The translations under genes and the position numbers were made by a program. Positions 22,504-34,348 of a stretch of DNA of 64,000 nt are shown here, piece after piece. Source of the DNA: Allomyces arbusculus (lineage: Eukaryota > Blastocladiomycota > Blastocladiomycetes > Blastocladiales > Blastocladiaceae); NCBI GenBank assembly GCA_027604705.1, contig JADHYV010000012.1, positions 427,859 to 491,858 of the forward strand, written 5' to 3'. Position 1 is the stretch's first letter. The number at the start of each line of letters is the position of its first letter. The notes beneath the pieces were generated by a model. The model searched no databases. It was not told the DNA's origin and saw nothing but the letters and a program-made list of their open reading frames with translations.

Positions 22504-23290
22504 TATGCGCGCTGCAGGCGCGGTGCTGCTCCCAGCGTCCGGAGCAACAGCAGGGACACGGCCAGCAGCACCGCCCGGCGCGCCGCCCAAGGTGAGCACG
22601 CCAGTGCGTCGTACAGGCGTACCTGGAACCCCGAGCGGACGCATGACGAGCCCGGCAGCCGGGTTGTGACGGGTGGACAAGGTGGACTGTGTGCGACTGA
22701 AGCTGAACATGAATTACTTTATGGACAATTTGAGCATTTTACGACATGGGACGAGATCACGTCGTCTGTGGCCGTGGGGGCGGCTTTCGTGTCGTGCGCC
22801 CCGCTCTGTCAGGTTTGTCGACCCAAATCAGACGCACTCTTCCAGATCGTCGTGTCGCGGTCGGAACCGAGAGGCAGCAGCGGCGCATTGAGGGTGGGAC
22901 AGCACGTGAGAAGCGCGGTGTCGAACAGGACGTGGGGAGCAGGATTGTCGTTTGTTGAGCTGGCAAACAGCGGCGGCCAAGAGGGTCAGGAAGGCGAGGC
23001 AGGCAGTCGAGCGCACCAAGTCAATCGCGCGCCACCCGCTGACGACCGACTCCGACCACTTCCACCCCCACCGCCAAGGGCCAAGATCGCTTTGACCCAC
23101 TGCAAGCGCACACTCGCCCCCGCACGTCCTCCCGCACACGCGTCGACTGCCTGCACTGGTTGCCTTGGCACCGACCGACTCTGCGCCCGCGCTCTTGGAC
23201 CATTGCCGCGCTCAAGTAACCAGCAACCCACGGCCCGCCCGCCTCTTGAACCGCCCGTCTCTCCAACCAACCTCTGTCCAAGTCGCCACC
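22504..23290. other. Intergenic region
   Basis: About 790 bases between EFCAB10-like and Ysc84 genes on the same strand. The first 170 bases have a Pro/Ala/Thr-rich open frame that is probably noise or UTR. The remainder is the promoter and 5' UTR of the Ysc84 gene. No supported gene. Confidence 0.45.
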
Positions 23291-24504
23291 ATGTCGATGA
23301 AAGTCAAGAACCCGCTGCCGCAGGACCTCGATGCCGAGTGCCGCAAGTGCGCCAAGATCCTCAACCAGTTTATCAAGCCCGGCATTCCCGGTGCGTGCTT
23401 GCCGCTTACCGCTTGCCGGCAACGGCCAACGCGTCGCTCCGACTCACAGCGAAATGGCGCAATGCTCTTTATCTACGTCTAGGCAAGGGCATGCCGACCG
23501 ACCAGTTTATCCCCTGGGACATTCTGCACAAGGCCAAGGGAATCGCTATCTTGACCGTCGTCAAGGCCGGCTTCATGTGGGCCGGCAAGGCCGGGTCGGG
23601 CGTCGTCGTGGCGCGCCTGGCGGACGGCTCGTGGTCGGCGCCCTCGGCCATTGGCACCGCTGGCATGTCGTTTGGCGGCCAAATCGGCGCCGAAGTCACC
23701 GACTTTGTCATTGTCCTCAACACTGACGCGGCCGTCAAGGCCTTCTCGCACGGCGGCAACGTGACGCTCGGCGGCGGTCTCTCGGTCGCTGCGGGCCCGT
23801 ACGGCCGTACCGCTGAGGCCTCGGCGACGGCCAAGAATATGGCCGCCATCTACTCGTACTCCAAGTCCAAGGGTCTGTTTGCCGGTATCTCCATTGAAGG
23901 GTCAGTCATTCTCGAGCGCAAGGACGCCAACGAAAAAGCCTATGGCCGCCCCGTCTCGGCCAAGGAACTGCTCTCGGGTACTGTCCCGGCGCCGCCCGGC
24001 GCGCGCGAACTCTACGCGGCGCTCGACCAGAACGCGTCGGCGCCGCCGTCGGCGCAGGCCTCGCCGCTCGCGGGTCCCGCAGCCGTGCCCGCCGGTGCCG
24101 CCGCCAAGGCTGCAGAGCCCGTGGCCACGACACCCGGTGGTGTCCCGACGTTCCTTGGCCCGAACGCCCTGCCGAACCGGATCGCTGCCGTCTCGCCCGC
24201 CGTCCACGCGGCTGCCGCGCCACCCGCCTACTCGCCGTCGTCGGGCGCAGCTGCCCCGCCCGCACCCGTCGTCCCAACGCGCCCAGATACCGCGCTCGCC
24301 ATGTTTGACTTCGACGCGCAGCAGCCGGGCGACTTGCCGTTCCACAAGGGCGACCTGATCACAATTGTCAAGCGCGGCGATACACAGGAGCAGTGGTGGC
24401 TCGGCCGGTGCAATGGCCGCGAGGGCATGTTCCCGGCCAATTACGTGCAGGTCCAGAGCGGGAGTGCTGCGCCGTCTCCCGCGGCGCGCCCGGTCAAGGC
24501 GTAA
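23291..24504 (+). CDS. YSC84: Ysc84/Lsb3-type SYLF-SH3 actin-patch protein
   Basis: Two exons, 23291-23390 and 23483-24504 (373 codons); start context gccaccATGt. Residues ~1-220 form a SYLF domain with the family's hallmark core: AKGIAILTVVKAGFMWAGKA, GSGVVVARL, GSWSAPSAIGTAGMSFGGQ, and IGAEVTDFVIVLN. A Pro/Ala-rich linker of roughly 80 residues leads to a C-terminal SH3 domain (ALAMFDFDAQQPGDLPFHKG, ending WWLGRCNGREGMFPANYVQ). In yeasts the SYLF domain binds phosphoinositides and actin, and the SH3 domain binds Las17/WASP at endocytic patches. It probably acts at the cell cortex. Confidence 0.95.
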
Positions 24505-25249
24505 CCATCGCGAGCTAAAGTGATGAGCACTGTGCGTGCAAGTGATGGGTGCCGATTGGTTCAGGGAGGGCGACCTGCAGCGTTGGCGTCGTGGTTTATA
24601 TGCGTACCAGCCTTCAAGCCTCTCGTTTGCTGACGCTTCTCTTCGCTGTCGATTTTGTTTCCATGTTGTCGTTTTTGTTTCGTTTGACTTCGCTTGTTCC
24701 GTGTCTGCGCGGCTGCCACGACCTGCGACCTGCGTGCGACCTGCGTGCCGCTTTCCTTTCACTTCCTCTGTTTTGGCCATATCGAGGAGGCTCTTTAGTT
24801 CAACATACCGATGTTCATTCTCAAGGTTTCTTCATTTGCTCCCGGAGCCAGATCCCGCAACAAGAAATCAGCGAGATCATTGCCAGAGGATAGCCAGCAG
24901 TTGACAACGGCGCTTTCAAGAAAAAGAAAGCCGATCAATTTGCGGGCGAAGGTGTTATGAAAGCCGGTAACCTTCGCCTGGCGGACCAGATTCGATCGTA
25001 TGACCGCGTGCGATCCGAGGGACCGAACCTCTCTCACAGGCCTCAGCACCACTCTAACTTGATGGCCGGCAAGAAAAGAAAAGTGATATACTTTTGCAAT
25101 GCAGCAACTTCAACAGCCAACCACATCAGCGCTTTCGCTTCCATTCACAATTTCGAAGGCCTGCTCCAATTTCCGCCAGAATTGCCTGCCCACAACCCGC
25201 AACTCGCTGCAATTTCCACGGGCTGCACGAATTCAATTTTAAACTCATC
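24505..25249. other. Intergenic region
   Basis: About 745 bases, AT-richer than the flanks, between the Ysc84 stop and the BolA start. Only short frames occur. It presumably holds the Ysc84 3' UTR and the BolA promoter. Confidence 0.45.
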
Positions 25250-25723
25250 ATGACTGCAACCACCACGCCCGCCGCCGCCGCCGCCGCTGCCCCGGCCGCC
25301 ATCACGGTCGAGTCGCTCAAGGCCGCCATTACGGCCAAGCTGCAGGCGACGCACGTCACGGTTGAGGACAAGTCGGGCGGGTGCGGCGCCGCGTTCGAGG
25401 TGGTCATTGTGAGCAGCCTGTTTGCGGGGAAGCCATTGCTGCAGCGGCACCGGTATGACGACGGTCCGCTCTTGTTCAACGCATGAAGATGGGCGCTGAT
25501 GGCGTCTCCGCGGTGTTGGCAACGCGTAGCCTCGTTAACGACCTGCTCAAGGCCGAGATTGGCCAGATGCACGCGTTCTCGCAAGTACGTCCGCGAGCGC
25601 CTGGCGTCGATGGCCACCATGAATCGCGGCGGATGGCTGTTGATAAGCATCTAACATGCTGCGCCAACGGCATAGAAAACCTACACGCCCGAGCAGTGGG
25701 AGAAGCTCCAGGCCAGCGCGTAG
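25250..25723 (+). CDS. BOLA2: BolA2-like protein
   Basis: Three exons: 25250-25452, 25530-25584, 25676-25723 (101 codons). The chosen splices rebuild the standard family C-terminus. After an Ala-rich start the sequence follows the BolA fold: LKAAITAKLQATHVTVEDKS, the GGCGAAFEVVIVS block, FAGKPLLQRHRLVNDLLKAE, and the MHAFSQKTYTPEQWEKLQ tail. The invariant His in MHAFSQ and the Cys of GGCG are typical of BOLA2 cluster ligands. BOLA2 partners with monothiol glutaredoxins (Grx3/4) in cytosolic iron-sulphur handling and iron sensing. No presequence, so cytosolic or nuclear is likely. Confidence 0.93.
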
Positions 25724-26317
25724 CCAGTGTCATTATTTTGTGTACAAATTTAACATCTGTTGCTGAGACACGATGCGTGTTCCGACCCTGCGATGGCGGG
25801 ATGGCGCCGCATTTGTCACCTGGAGCGCTGCTCGCGGGGCGGGTTGACCAAACGCACGGGACGCGGCCAATGTTTGGGCAGACCCACGCGCTTCGCAATG
25901 TTCCCTCGGCAGCCGTCGCTGTTGTGGTTGCACGCAGCATGGGCCTTACCAACGCTTGCTCCGGCACGGTCATAAAGACAGGAAGCCCATCAATTTCCAC
26001 AGCCCTCACCTCTCAAGCATTATTCGCCAGTTTTCGACCGGAGGGGACTAATCAGTGTCACTTTTTTGACGTGGTCGATGAAGATCGACCAGACGTTAAT
26101 TTGCTTGATCAGGATTTCGATTGCATTGCGAGTCGCGACGCGCCCCCTCACCACCAGCACCACAAGTCGCCGCGACTGCTCGCAATTGCGTGTGCTCTGC
26201 TCCGCAGCATCAAATAACTGCTCGAATCAGCGCGTGTCGCCACGACCACGACACGACACGTTAGGGCCAGCCCCAACTACCTCAACCACAGTCCAGTCGA
26301 TCAACGCACAAAGAGCT
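25724..26317. other. Intergenic region
   Basis: About 590 bases between BolA and the adenosyltransferase. A minus-strand frame (about 26009-25734) with [20 protein letters not shown] looks mildly coding-like but has no partner exon or domain, so I do not call it. Confidence 0.4.
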
Positions 26318-27140
26318 ATGAAAGTCTACACCAAGACGGGTGACCGGGGCACGTCGTCGCTCTTCAATGGCGAGCGTCGTGACAAGACGGACGTGGTCTT
26401 TGAGGCCCTTGGTGCCGTTGACGAGCTGTCGAGCTGCATTGGGTGCGTAGCGTCCGCGACGATTGCAACCTATCATCCTGTTGGAGAAGAGCGACTGGAT
26501 TGACACCGAGTCCGTTTCGATGCATGTAGGGTTGCCAACGAGCATTGCCAGGCCGCCGAGAATGGCTTGGAGGAGCTGCTCTTTGAGGTGCGATATTGCA
26601 GGTCGCGTATTTGACGAACGAGACGCATCAAGACTGACGTCTGTGCGTTCCGCGATTGACCTCCTCAGATCCAGTGCTGCTTGATTGATGTCGGGTCCAA
26701 CATTGCCACGCCGCGCCAAGCATCGGCCGATGCGCCGTACAAGCTCGGTTCGTGCCTCGTCTCGGCGTCCGCACGCTCAATACCTTGCCCTCACCATGCC
26801 CACCTCTTCACCAGAAAAGACGGCGTTTGACCCGGAACACGTCGCGCGCCTTGAGTCGTGGATCGATCAGCTTGACGCGCAACTGCCGCCCCTAACCAAC
26901 TTCATTCTCCCGAGCGGTGGGCTTGCGGCCACGCACCTGCACCAATGCCGCTCGGTTGCGCGGCGCGCCGAACGGTCGGTGGTTCCGCTCGCGCGTGTGA
27001 ACGAGGTGGACGAGGCGGTCGCGCAGTACCTGAACCGCGTGTCCGACTTTTTTTTCGTGGCTGCACGGTACGCTGCGAAGAAGGAAGGTAAAATTGAGCG
27101 CGTTTACATTGCCAAGCGAGTCGTAGAGCGTACGCTCTAG
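26318..27140 (+). CDS. MMAB: Cobalamin adenosyltransferase (PduO/MMAB type)
   Basis: Four exons: 26318-26442, 26530-26587, 26669-26747, 26815-27140 (195 codons), phases consistent. The N-terminus carries the ATP-binding motif [18 protein letters not shown] and the [16 protein letters not shown] helix. The core continues [16 protein letters not shown], then [41 protein letters not shown], and [20 protein letters not shown], all family signatures. It transfers the adenosyl group of ATP to cob(I)alamin, making the cofactor of methylmalonyl-CoA mutase. No clear mitochondrial presequence is visible; MMAB normally works in mitochondria. Most fungi lack B12 enzymes, but some early-diverging lineages keep them. 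Confidence 0.93.
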
Positions 27141-27583
27141 TCAGAGTCAATATCGCGTGGGTGTCACCATTTTTTTCAATAGCATCGACGTCTATTTGGA
27201 TTGATTGTCGTCTTGGTCCGAAGCGATTGCGAAGATTTGTTGTTGAGCACCATCGCACTTGAGCGATTGCACCCCAGGCGATCTTGCCTTCTCTGCTCGA
27301 GCAATCTCCGTACATGGCGGCATTGGCAAGTTTGAAGTCGCGACTTTTCGTCGCCCGCAGCTGGCGATCAGAGGAGAGTAACTGGAACATAGAAATACAA
27401 CGCCAAAACTCATTTAGTCAACATACATGCCCCACAACACACATGGCCGCTTCCATTCCAATCCTGGTTGCGCCCTGTCGACACCAACGCGCACCTGCTC
27501 CACCCGCTCTACATCCTCCATATCCTCCACCCCATTTCCGCGACCACCCACTGCCCTACTTGGCAACGGCGGCCGCGCCTCCG
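27141..27583. other. Intergenic region
   Basis: About 440 bases between two convergent genes. No supported gene. It probably holds the two 3' UTRs. Confidence 0.45.
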
Positions 27584-30500
27584 TTACCAAGCGAGCTTAG
27601 CCAAAATCGACTCCTCGGCCGTGCGCACGCGCCACTTGCGCAGCTCGTCAAACAGCGGAATAATGACGGCGAGCGGGATCGGCACAAACCAGTACATGGG
27701 CGGGATCGGGACTGTGCCTATGACCCTGTTGCACGCCGGCAAATAGACGACAAGCAGCGCAATCGTGAGCGAGACGAGCATCGCAATGAACAAGACCGGG
27801 TTCCGCGTCGGCGGGTGGTGCAGCATCGACGACCGGCGCAGTCGCGTCGCCTGCAAGTTGCCAAACTGGAGCAGCAACAGCGTCGCGAAATACACGCACT
27901 GGCCGCCAGCGTTGGCCTTTTCGAGATCGGCCTGCGAGAGCCCAGCATATCCGTCGGCGTACTGGTCGAATGCGAAAAACAAGTCGCCGGGGACGAGACC
28001 CCACTCGCGCGTCATGTAGAGGAAGAACATGCCATGTGCGATCGTCGACTGGATCACACCGAGGAACAGGTAGGCGTGCAAGAGCAGCTTGGCATCGACC
28101 ATGTTGTCCTTGCTCGGGCGACGCGGCGGGCGGTCAAGCAAGTTCGACTCGGCGTCCTCGTACATGAGCGCAATTGACGGGCCGACGTCGGTCATGACAC
28201 AGATCACAATCATCAAGAACCCAGACAGCGGCAGCGGCACACCGAGGAACAAGTTCATGAGCACGGGCATGAGCTCCGAGAACGTGCCGGCAGGCAACAG
28301 GTACATGCACACCTTCTTGAGGTTCTCAAACACGACACGGCCCTGGCGCAGCGCCTCGACAACCGACGAGAAGTTGGAATCGAGCAAGACCATAGCCGAC
28401 GCCGCCATGGCCACGTCCGACCCGGATCCCATGGCAATCCCGAGATGCGCATTCTTGAGTGCCGGCGCATCGTTGACGCCATCACCCGTCACGGCCACGA
28501 TATTGCCGCAATCCTGGAGCGTCTGCACAATCTGCAACTTCTGCTCGGGAGTCGTGCGCGCAAACACAATTTCCTGGTACTGGCACGCGCGATGCCACTG
28601 GACCATGTTCATCTTGCGCAAATCCGTGCCCGAGAGCAGCAGCGACGCATCCGTGAACCAATCGCCAAACTCAAACTGGTGCGTTTCCATGGCGCTCACC
28701 GACGACGCCATCAGCGCCTTCTTTTGCACCGCCGGGTCGCACTCGGCAGCGGCCTTAGCCTCAAAATCCGACTCAGACCCGTCGATCGCCGGTGCGACCC
28801 CACCGAGGTCAGCCAGCGTGTGCACGATTTGGTGCGTAAAAATGCCCACTTGTTTCGCAATCGCCGCGGCCGTCTGCGGAAAGTCGCCCGTGACCATAAA
28901 CACGCGCACGCCAGCACCGCGCACCGTCTCAACGACACCCGCCGTCTCGAAACGAGGTGGGTCGACAATCCCGACGAGGCCGAGCACCACGAGCCCGCGC
29001 GAGACGAGCGCTTCGATCCCTGCATCATCGTCGGCCAAGTCCGAGTGAACAGTTTCGTTGCGAGCACCGAGGAGCGTGCGGCGTGCAATCAGCAGAACAC
29101 GCTGCCCACGCGACGACAGTGCCACTTGGTGCGCGACGAGGGTCTCGCGTGCCTCGTCGGTCAGCGGCATGTCGCGGCCATCGACCGAAAAGTACTTGCG
29201 GCAGTGCGGGAGGAGGTAATCGGGCGCCCCCTTGGCGAGCAGGACTTGGTCGCCGTGCACGACAGAGCGGCCAGCGAGCAGAGAAAGAACTTCGGTGCTG
29301 GCATCGGACTTGGTCGTGAGCACCGTCAACATGCGCTTAACCTTGGAATTGAACGGCACGTGCACGACACGCGCCACGGCCGCGACATGCGACGGCATAT
29401 CACATTGCGTGGCCGCAAACCGGAGTAGGGCCGAATCGGTTGCGTCGCCGCGGATCCGGCGGTTCACAACGGGCAGTTCCATGTCAGCTTCGTCAAACTC
29501 GGCGCCGTTGCACAGATGCGCGGCCGCGACAAGCGGCTTGCCAACAAACGCCGGGTCGTTGATGGTGCCAAGCGGGGTCGGCTCGCCAATACCCAGCGCC
29601 ACATCGACGACCGTCATTTGGTTGGTCGTGAGCGTGCCCGTCTTGTCAGAGCAAATCACGCTGCAGCAGCCAAGCGTCTCGACGACGCTGAGGTTCTTGA
29701 CGAGCACGCGTTGGCGCAGCATACGGCGCGCGACAATCGTCAAGACGACCGTGACGGCGATCGGCAGGCCCTCGGGCACGTACGCGACGAGAATGCCCAT
29801 GTCGGTCGACAAAAACGCCGACAGGCTCAAGAACGTTGGGTACCGGCCGCGCAGGTAGGTCATGTACCAGACGAGGCACGTTGTGGCCGTGACGATGCAG
29901 AGCGTCGCGATGATGTAGACAAACCGCTGGATCTCCTTTTGCAGGATCGACGCCGGCAGACGCGTCGACGACGCGAGCTTGGCGACTTGGCCCATGAGCG
30001 TTCGGTCGCCGGTGGTCACGACAACGCCGAGCCCGGCGCCTTCGGTCACGAGCGTGCCCATGAGCGCAATGTTGTGCGTCTCGAAAAACTGGTCGTCGGT
30101 TGCCTCGACGGTCGCGTGGATCGGAATCGCCTCGCCCGTCAAGATACTGTTATCGAGCTTGAGTCCGGTCACCTCGACCAGGCGCAAGTCGGCGGGGACC
30201 TTTTGTCCGGCACGTAGGTGGACAATGTCGCCCGGAACGAGATTGGCGACGGGAACAGCGACAATAGTCCCGTTGCGCAGTACGCTCGCCGACAGTGGTA
30301 GCATTGAGTTGATCGACGCCATAATCCGCGATGTCTGGTAGTCTTGGAATGCCGTGAAGCTGGCCTGCAAGACAATGACGGCCATGATCGCGCACGCCAA
30401 GGCAAGGTTCGACGCGGGCGGATTGTCACCGCCGAGCGGTTCTATTGGTCAAAACGCCGCAAGTTGATGATTAGCGCCGATTCAAATACGAGGAGAGCGC

Positions 30501-30978
30501 ACTCACAAAGCTGAATGAAGCACATACGCCACGAGATGAACACGATAATGCCCGCGATCCACATCAAGGACGCAAACCCACCAAACAGATATCCGGCAAT
30601 CTTGCTCAACCAGTCGGTCGGCGGCGGCGACAGCGCATTCGCGCCAAACTTGCTGAGCCGACGCGTGGCTGTCGCATCATCGAGACCGCGGTCGAGACTC
30701 GTGCCAAACCGCAGCGCCAACTCGTGCAGCGTCAGCTTGTGCGCGTCGCCGTGATCCGGCACACTCTTGCTACCCCCACCGCCGTTGCTCTTGATGGTCA
30801 GCTCGTGCGTCAGCGTGCGGTAGTTGATGGCGAGCTCGGCTGCTTCGCCATGGTGCGTCGTGGTTTCGCGCGCGAGCGGGATGGTCGCGGCTGACCCGGC
30901 CGTGGAGAGGAGGGACCCGCGCTTCGACTTGGGCGTGCCCGGCAAGAGGCCAGCTTCTTCGCGCAGTCCAAGAGTCAT
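27584..30978 (-). CDS. P2C-type cation-transporting ATPase (Na+/K+-ATPase-like)
   Basis: Two exons, 30978-30528 and 30441-27584 (1102 codons), with a canonical GTATGT donor. The N-terminal domain matches the family (LTLHELALRFGTSLDRGL, then RRLSKFGANALSPPP). The conserved elements are all present: ILTGEAIPI (actuator), VAYVPEGLPIAVTVVLT in M4, CSDKTGTLTTNQMTV with the phosphorylated Asp, KGAPDYLLP for nucleotide binding, and TGDGVNDAPALKNAHLGIAM. Ten TM helices are visible. The length and C-terminal helices suggest the P2C (Na,K/H,K-like) branch that many fungi and protists have, likely pumping Na+ or K+ across the plasma membrane. The first ATG fits better than upstream non-ATG extensions. 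Confidence 0.93.
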
Positions 30979-32238
30979 TCTTGGACGCGTCGCAGGTTGG
31001 AGCGTACGAAACAGTTCAAGAACAGAACGAATGGGGCAAACGGCTCGTTGCAGGTTGCGCAACACCAACGCACGGGTTCGCGTCGGTGGAGAGCATGGCG
31101 GTGGTGCGCGGGGCGTGCTGCGATTTATACGCAACGCCGGCGCGAACGACACGAGGTAAAGGGAGCAGCGCTGCAGTTAACGAACGGCCTCGCAATGAGG
31201 CGACGTCTTGGTGCCCTCCACCTTGGACGTGAGCGAGGCCTTGGACATGAGCGAGGATCAGAGACGCGCGCGTGCTCGCCCTGCACGACCCCAACCAGGA
31301 CGCTCACCTCTCGCGACCCGTCATCCAGAAAGTCGAGCGACCGCGGTCTCGAGCCAGCAGGGAGCATGTCGCGCGTTGTTTCCATGGAGCACAACGAGCA
31401 CCGCGGCGAGCTTGTCGAGTACGGATCACGGGTCGGCCATTGTTGAGGGCGGCAGCACCACCGCGACACCACTCGCCGAGGTGCGCAAACGGGAACACAA
31501 TGGCGCGCGCCGTGCTCGTTTGTTGAATTTTGTTTTTCATGGACCGTGTTGGCGACGGGAGCGGCGAGCGCGGAGACACAGGACGGTGAGGGTGAGGGTG
31601 CGATCAACGCTTGGCGGCGGCGGGGCGAGCGCGTCGGTCTATGCAAGGCAAGGGCACCCAATCGGTGCGGGGGGCGTGTCAGGGTGCTCGGCGCTGATAC
31701 TGAACGGCCCCTGAGTGCTGATTGCGGTGGGTGGGGGGCCCGGCGAGAGGACTGCTGGCAGAGCGCCGACGGTGGATGCATGGATGCGTTAGCCCGCCTT
31801 GCGCTGGCAGTGGTGGTGCCGTGACGTGGCGGCCTGGATGAAAGGTCCCCAGATGAAGCGCCCTTCTGCGTTGCATGCGGCGCACGGACAGACCTTCGCC
31901 ACGCCAGGCAGCGGCCAAAAAGCTCTGCCATCGTATCTATTTACCAGCGAACAAAGGCGCCCGGCACGCGGTCCTGCAAGGAACGCCATTGCTGAGCTCC
32001 CCTGAGCTCGTCGTCGACTCGAGCGCAGCTTCGAACACAGCGGCTCCAGCCCAAAATAAGGCCTCTCGCTATTCCAAAATACGGCGGCCAGGTAGTTGTC
32101 GGTGAATCAGCATTGAAAAGGCCCTTGAGGTGGGGGGGAGTGGGGAACAACATTGGAAATGCAGTGGTGCTGACGTGCGTCAAGAGCCTCCGAAGTGTGA
32201 TCGCACTGTTGCAACAGCCTCTAAAACCGCTCTCGCTT
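30979..32238. other. Intergenic region upstream of the ATPase
   Basis: About 1.26 kb. GC-rich with long opposing low-complexity frames near 31.0-31.9 kb, then AT-richer. I see no gene I can support. The right part leads into the inverted repeat described next. Confidence 0.45.
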
Positions 32239-32572
32239 TAGAGACCTTTAGCAAAGTCCCGAGATTAGATTTTTCCCGAGGTTTAGACATCCGCTGCCTC
32301 AGCTCAGATTTACAGGAAGAAACATGGAATTTCATGGGAGCTCCCACAAAATTCACACAAGGAGTGTGACCGCGACGCAGATCGCTCCAGGTGCAATCAA
32401 TCCACGCCAACGCACACTAACGCTGCCCTGGCCACCCCAGGTCCTGTGTTGACGGTCATGAGAAAAAAATCTCTGGGAGACGTCTCGCAGAGATGGGCCA
32501 TAACGTTGTTTCTAACGGGCCACACAGAAACCACACAAAAACCTCGGGTCAGGACTTTGCTAAAGGTCTCTA
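32239..32572. repeat. Inverted repeat pair of 21 bp with a second matching block
   Basis: The 21-bp sequence TAGAGACCTTTAGCAAAGTC plus C at 32239-32259 recurs perfectly as its reverse complement at 32552-32572. A second block, CCCGAGGTTT, occurs at about 32275-32284 and inverted at 32539-32548, in the same order but with different spacing. The two arms bracket about 290 bp of AT-richer, non-coding sequence. They resemble the terminal inverted repeats of a small non-autonomous element; no target-site duplication was confirmed. Confidence 0.6.
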
Positions 32573-32764
32573 CTTTGAATTCCGAAGGGCCTGTATTTGC
32601 GCCCGGTTCCCCTGTGTTCCCAGTCGTCGTCCACCAGCCTGTCTCGTCGAACGCTCCCGACCTCCTGCAATCGCCAGAGCACGAGCACATTTGCCTGTCC
32701 ACGCGCATAACCGCCCGGCACCCGCACGCCTGCACGTCACAGACTTCAAGCTTCATTTACGGCC

Positions 32765-33969
32765 ATGGACATCGCTGCCGACGTTCCCGTGCTCGAGGCG
32801 CAAATGGACGTTATTGCGCTTGCCGAAGGACCTGAGGCCGGCGGTGCCCCAGCTCCTGGCCAAGTTCCATTTGTCCCGGGTGCCAATCCAGTCTTCCTTG
32901 GTCACCTTCTCCCAGTCGACGTATGAGTTCTCAGTGTACCTCGGGCGCGCCGATGTTGATGCGCTGTTGAATTGACTGTTCTTTGTTGCCAGGCTCACCG
33001 CCGCTCAGCGTTGCCGGTCCGGGTCCTGCCTGCCGGCAGTCGTATCAGCGACCACGATGTCGCTGAGGCGACACGGTGCCGTGACCGCTACCAACGGGCC
33101 CTTGAGCACGCGAGTGCGGCACGAGCTGCTGCGCAGGAAATGCAGGCGGCGAATGCTCCAGCTCTCGAGGAGCATGAGCTTCAGCAATCAGCCTCGTATT
33201 TCGATGCGAGCATTTTTCACTTCCAAGTACGACATCCGGTTTTGGTTGTCATGAAGTCGGCGCAACAACTGACACCTTGCTCCTCTCTTTGCTCCAGGTT
33301 TTGGCCGCCGCTACAGGGCCTGCTCTTCAAGGTCAAGTTGGCCAAGGTGCTCAAGGTCTTCTCCAGCTACTTCACCAAGGCCAACTTGAGCAAGCGGCTC
33401 AGCTGCGCCAACTTCTCGAAGGTCAAGCTGAGCAGCAACGTCTTCTTGTCGAGCAGCAACGGGAACTCACGCACCTACGTCGACGGGCCGACCAACAGCA
33501 CGTCATGGGGATCGACTTGCTCTTCTCGTCGCTGCCGATGCAAGCGCACGCTGCAAATGCAAATGCTCGCGATATGTTTGCTCGTGACCCAAATGCCGGC
33601 GCTCTGTCTCCTGTTTTGCCATCACGCGAGCGTCTGCGCGCTGCTCGCGCCAATGCTGCTCAACTCGGACTTGATCCGGTTGAACAGTGGCATCCTTGGG
33701 TGCAACCCTACCACGAGATAGATGAGCTCAAGGTCCCGCCGCTCATGTCCGCGCTTTTCCCAGCGACTGTCGCTGATTTGGAATTGTTGACCCACCGGGC
33801 GATTATTTTTTTTGAGCTTCTCTATGGCGTTCGGCTTTTTCGGGATCGTCGCTTCGCCCGCCCCAGCGTTCCTGCTGAAGAGGACGCGCGTGCTGCGAGG
33901 CGGGCTTCTTCTCATATCCGCGCTGTTTTTTTTGCCTTTATTTGCGGTGAACGGATGCCGTCGCTTTGA
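32765..33969 (+). CDS. Gln-rich coiled-coil protein of unknown family with atypical codon use
   Basis: Three exons: 32765-32920, 32993-33226, 33298-33969 (353 codons). Start context is gccATGg and all phases agree. The middle is a Gln/Leu-rich coiled coil (GLLQLLHQGQLEQAAQLRQL continuing to RELTHLRRRADQQHVM). The end has a compact, non-repetitive region (WHPWVQPYHEIDELKVPPLM, then VADLELLTHRAIIFFELLYG) and a basic tail. I do not recognise it. Its codons use CTT, GCT, CAA and TTT far more than the neighbours, hinting at recent arrival or a mobile origin. It follows directly after the inverted repeat pair. Confidence 0.6.
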
Positions 33970-34348
33970 TGTGGTGCTGCCGCTTTGATGTAACGCGGCT
34001 CGCGCGTGGCCGTGACGCGCGGGCTTGCGACTACGGTGAATAGTAAATAGTTGGATTTGATGGCGCTGCGCTGCTGCGTTTTTGGCTGGCAGCCCAGCCA
34101 AAGCTGACATCTGCCCTGATGTAAATTTTTTCTTTCTGCACGTGCGCCAGATGGCCCAAGCATTCGTCATTGCTCGCCCTCCTCACCGCCAAGCTGGGAG
34201 CACCAAAAAATGTGCGACAGCGAGGGTGAGGCAGCGATGAATGAGGGTTCAGCAGCCGGACTGCGTCAATGCGACGCTCCATGCAAGTAGATATCATTTT
34301 TCCTTAAAACAACGACGCAAACTCTCTTTTGAAAGCCCTAACCGCTTG
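33970..34348. other. Intergenic spacer
   Basis: About 380 bases, AT-richer, between the Gln-rich gene and the VRR-NUC fragment. No supported gene. Confidence 0.4.

Noticed and set aside
28445-29428. 327-codon plus-strand frame antisense to the P2C ATPase
   Set aside because: Arg/His-rich shadow in GC-rich DNA; the minus-strand ATPase motifs are decisive.
30978-31152. N-terminal extension of the ATPase up to 31152
   Set aside because: It would begin at a non-ATG codon; the ATG at 30978 fits the conserved N-terminus better.
31125-31931. Long Arg/Ser-rich minus-strand frame upstream of the ATPase
   Set aside because: Low complexity, no consistent domain, opposing frames equally long; probably GC-driven noise.
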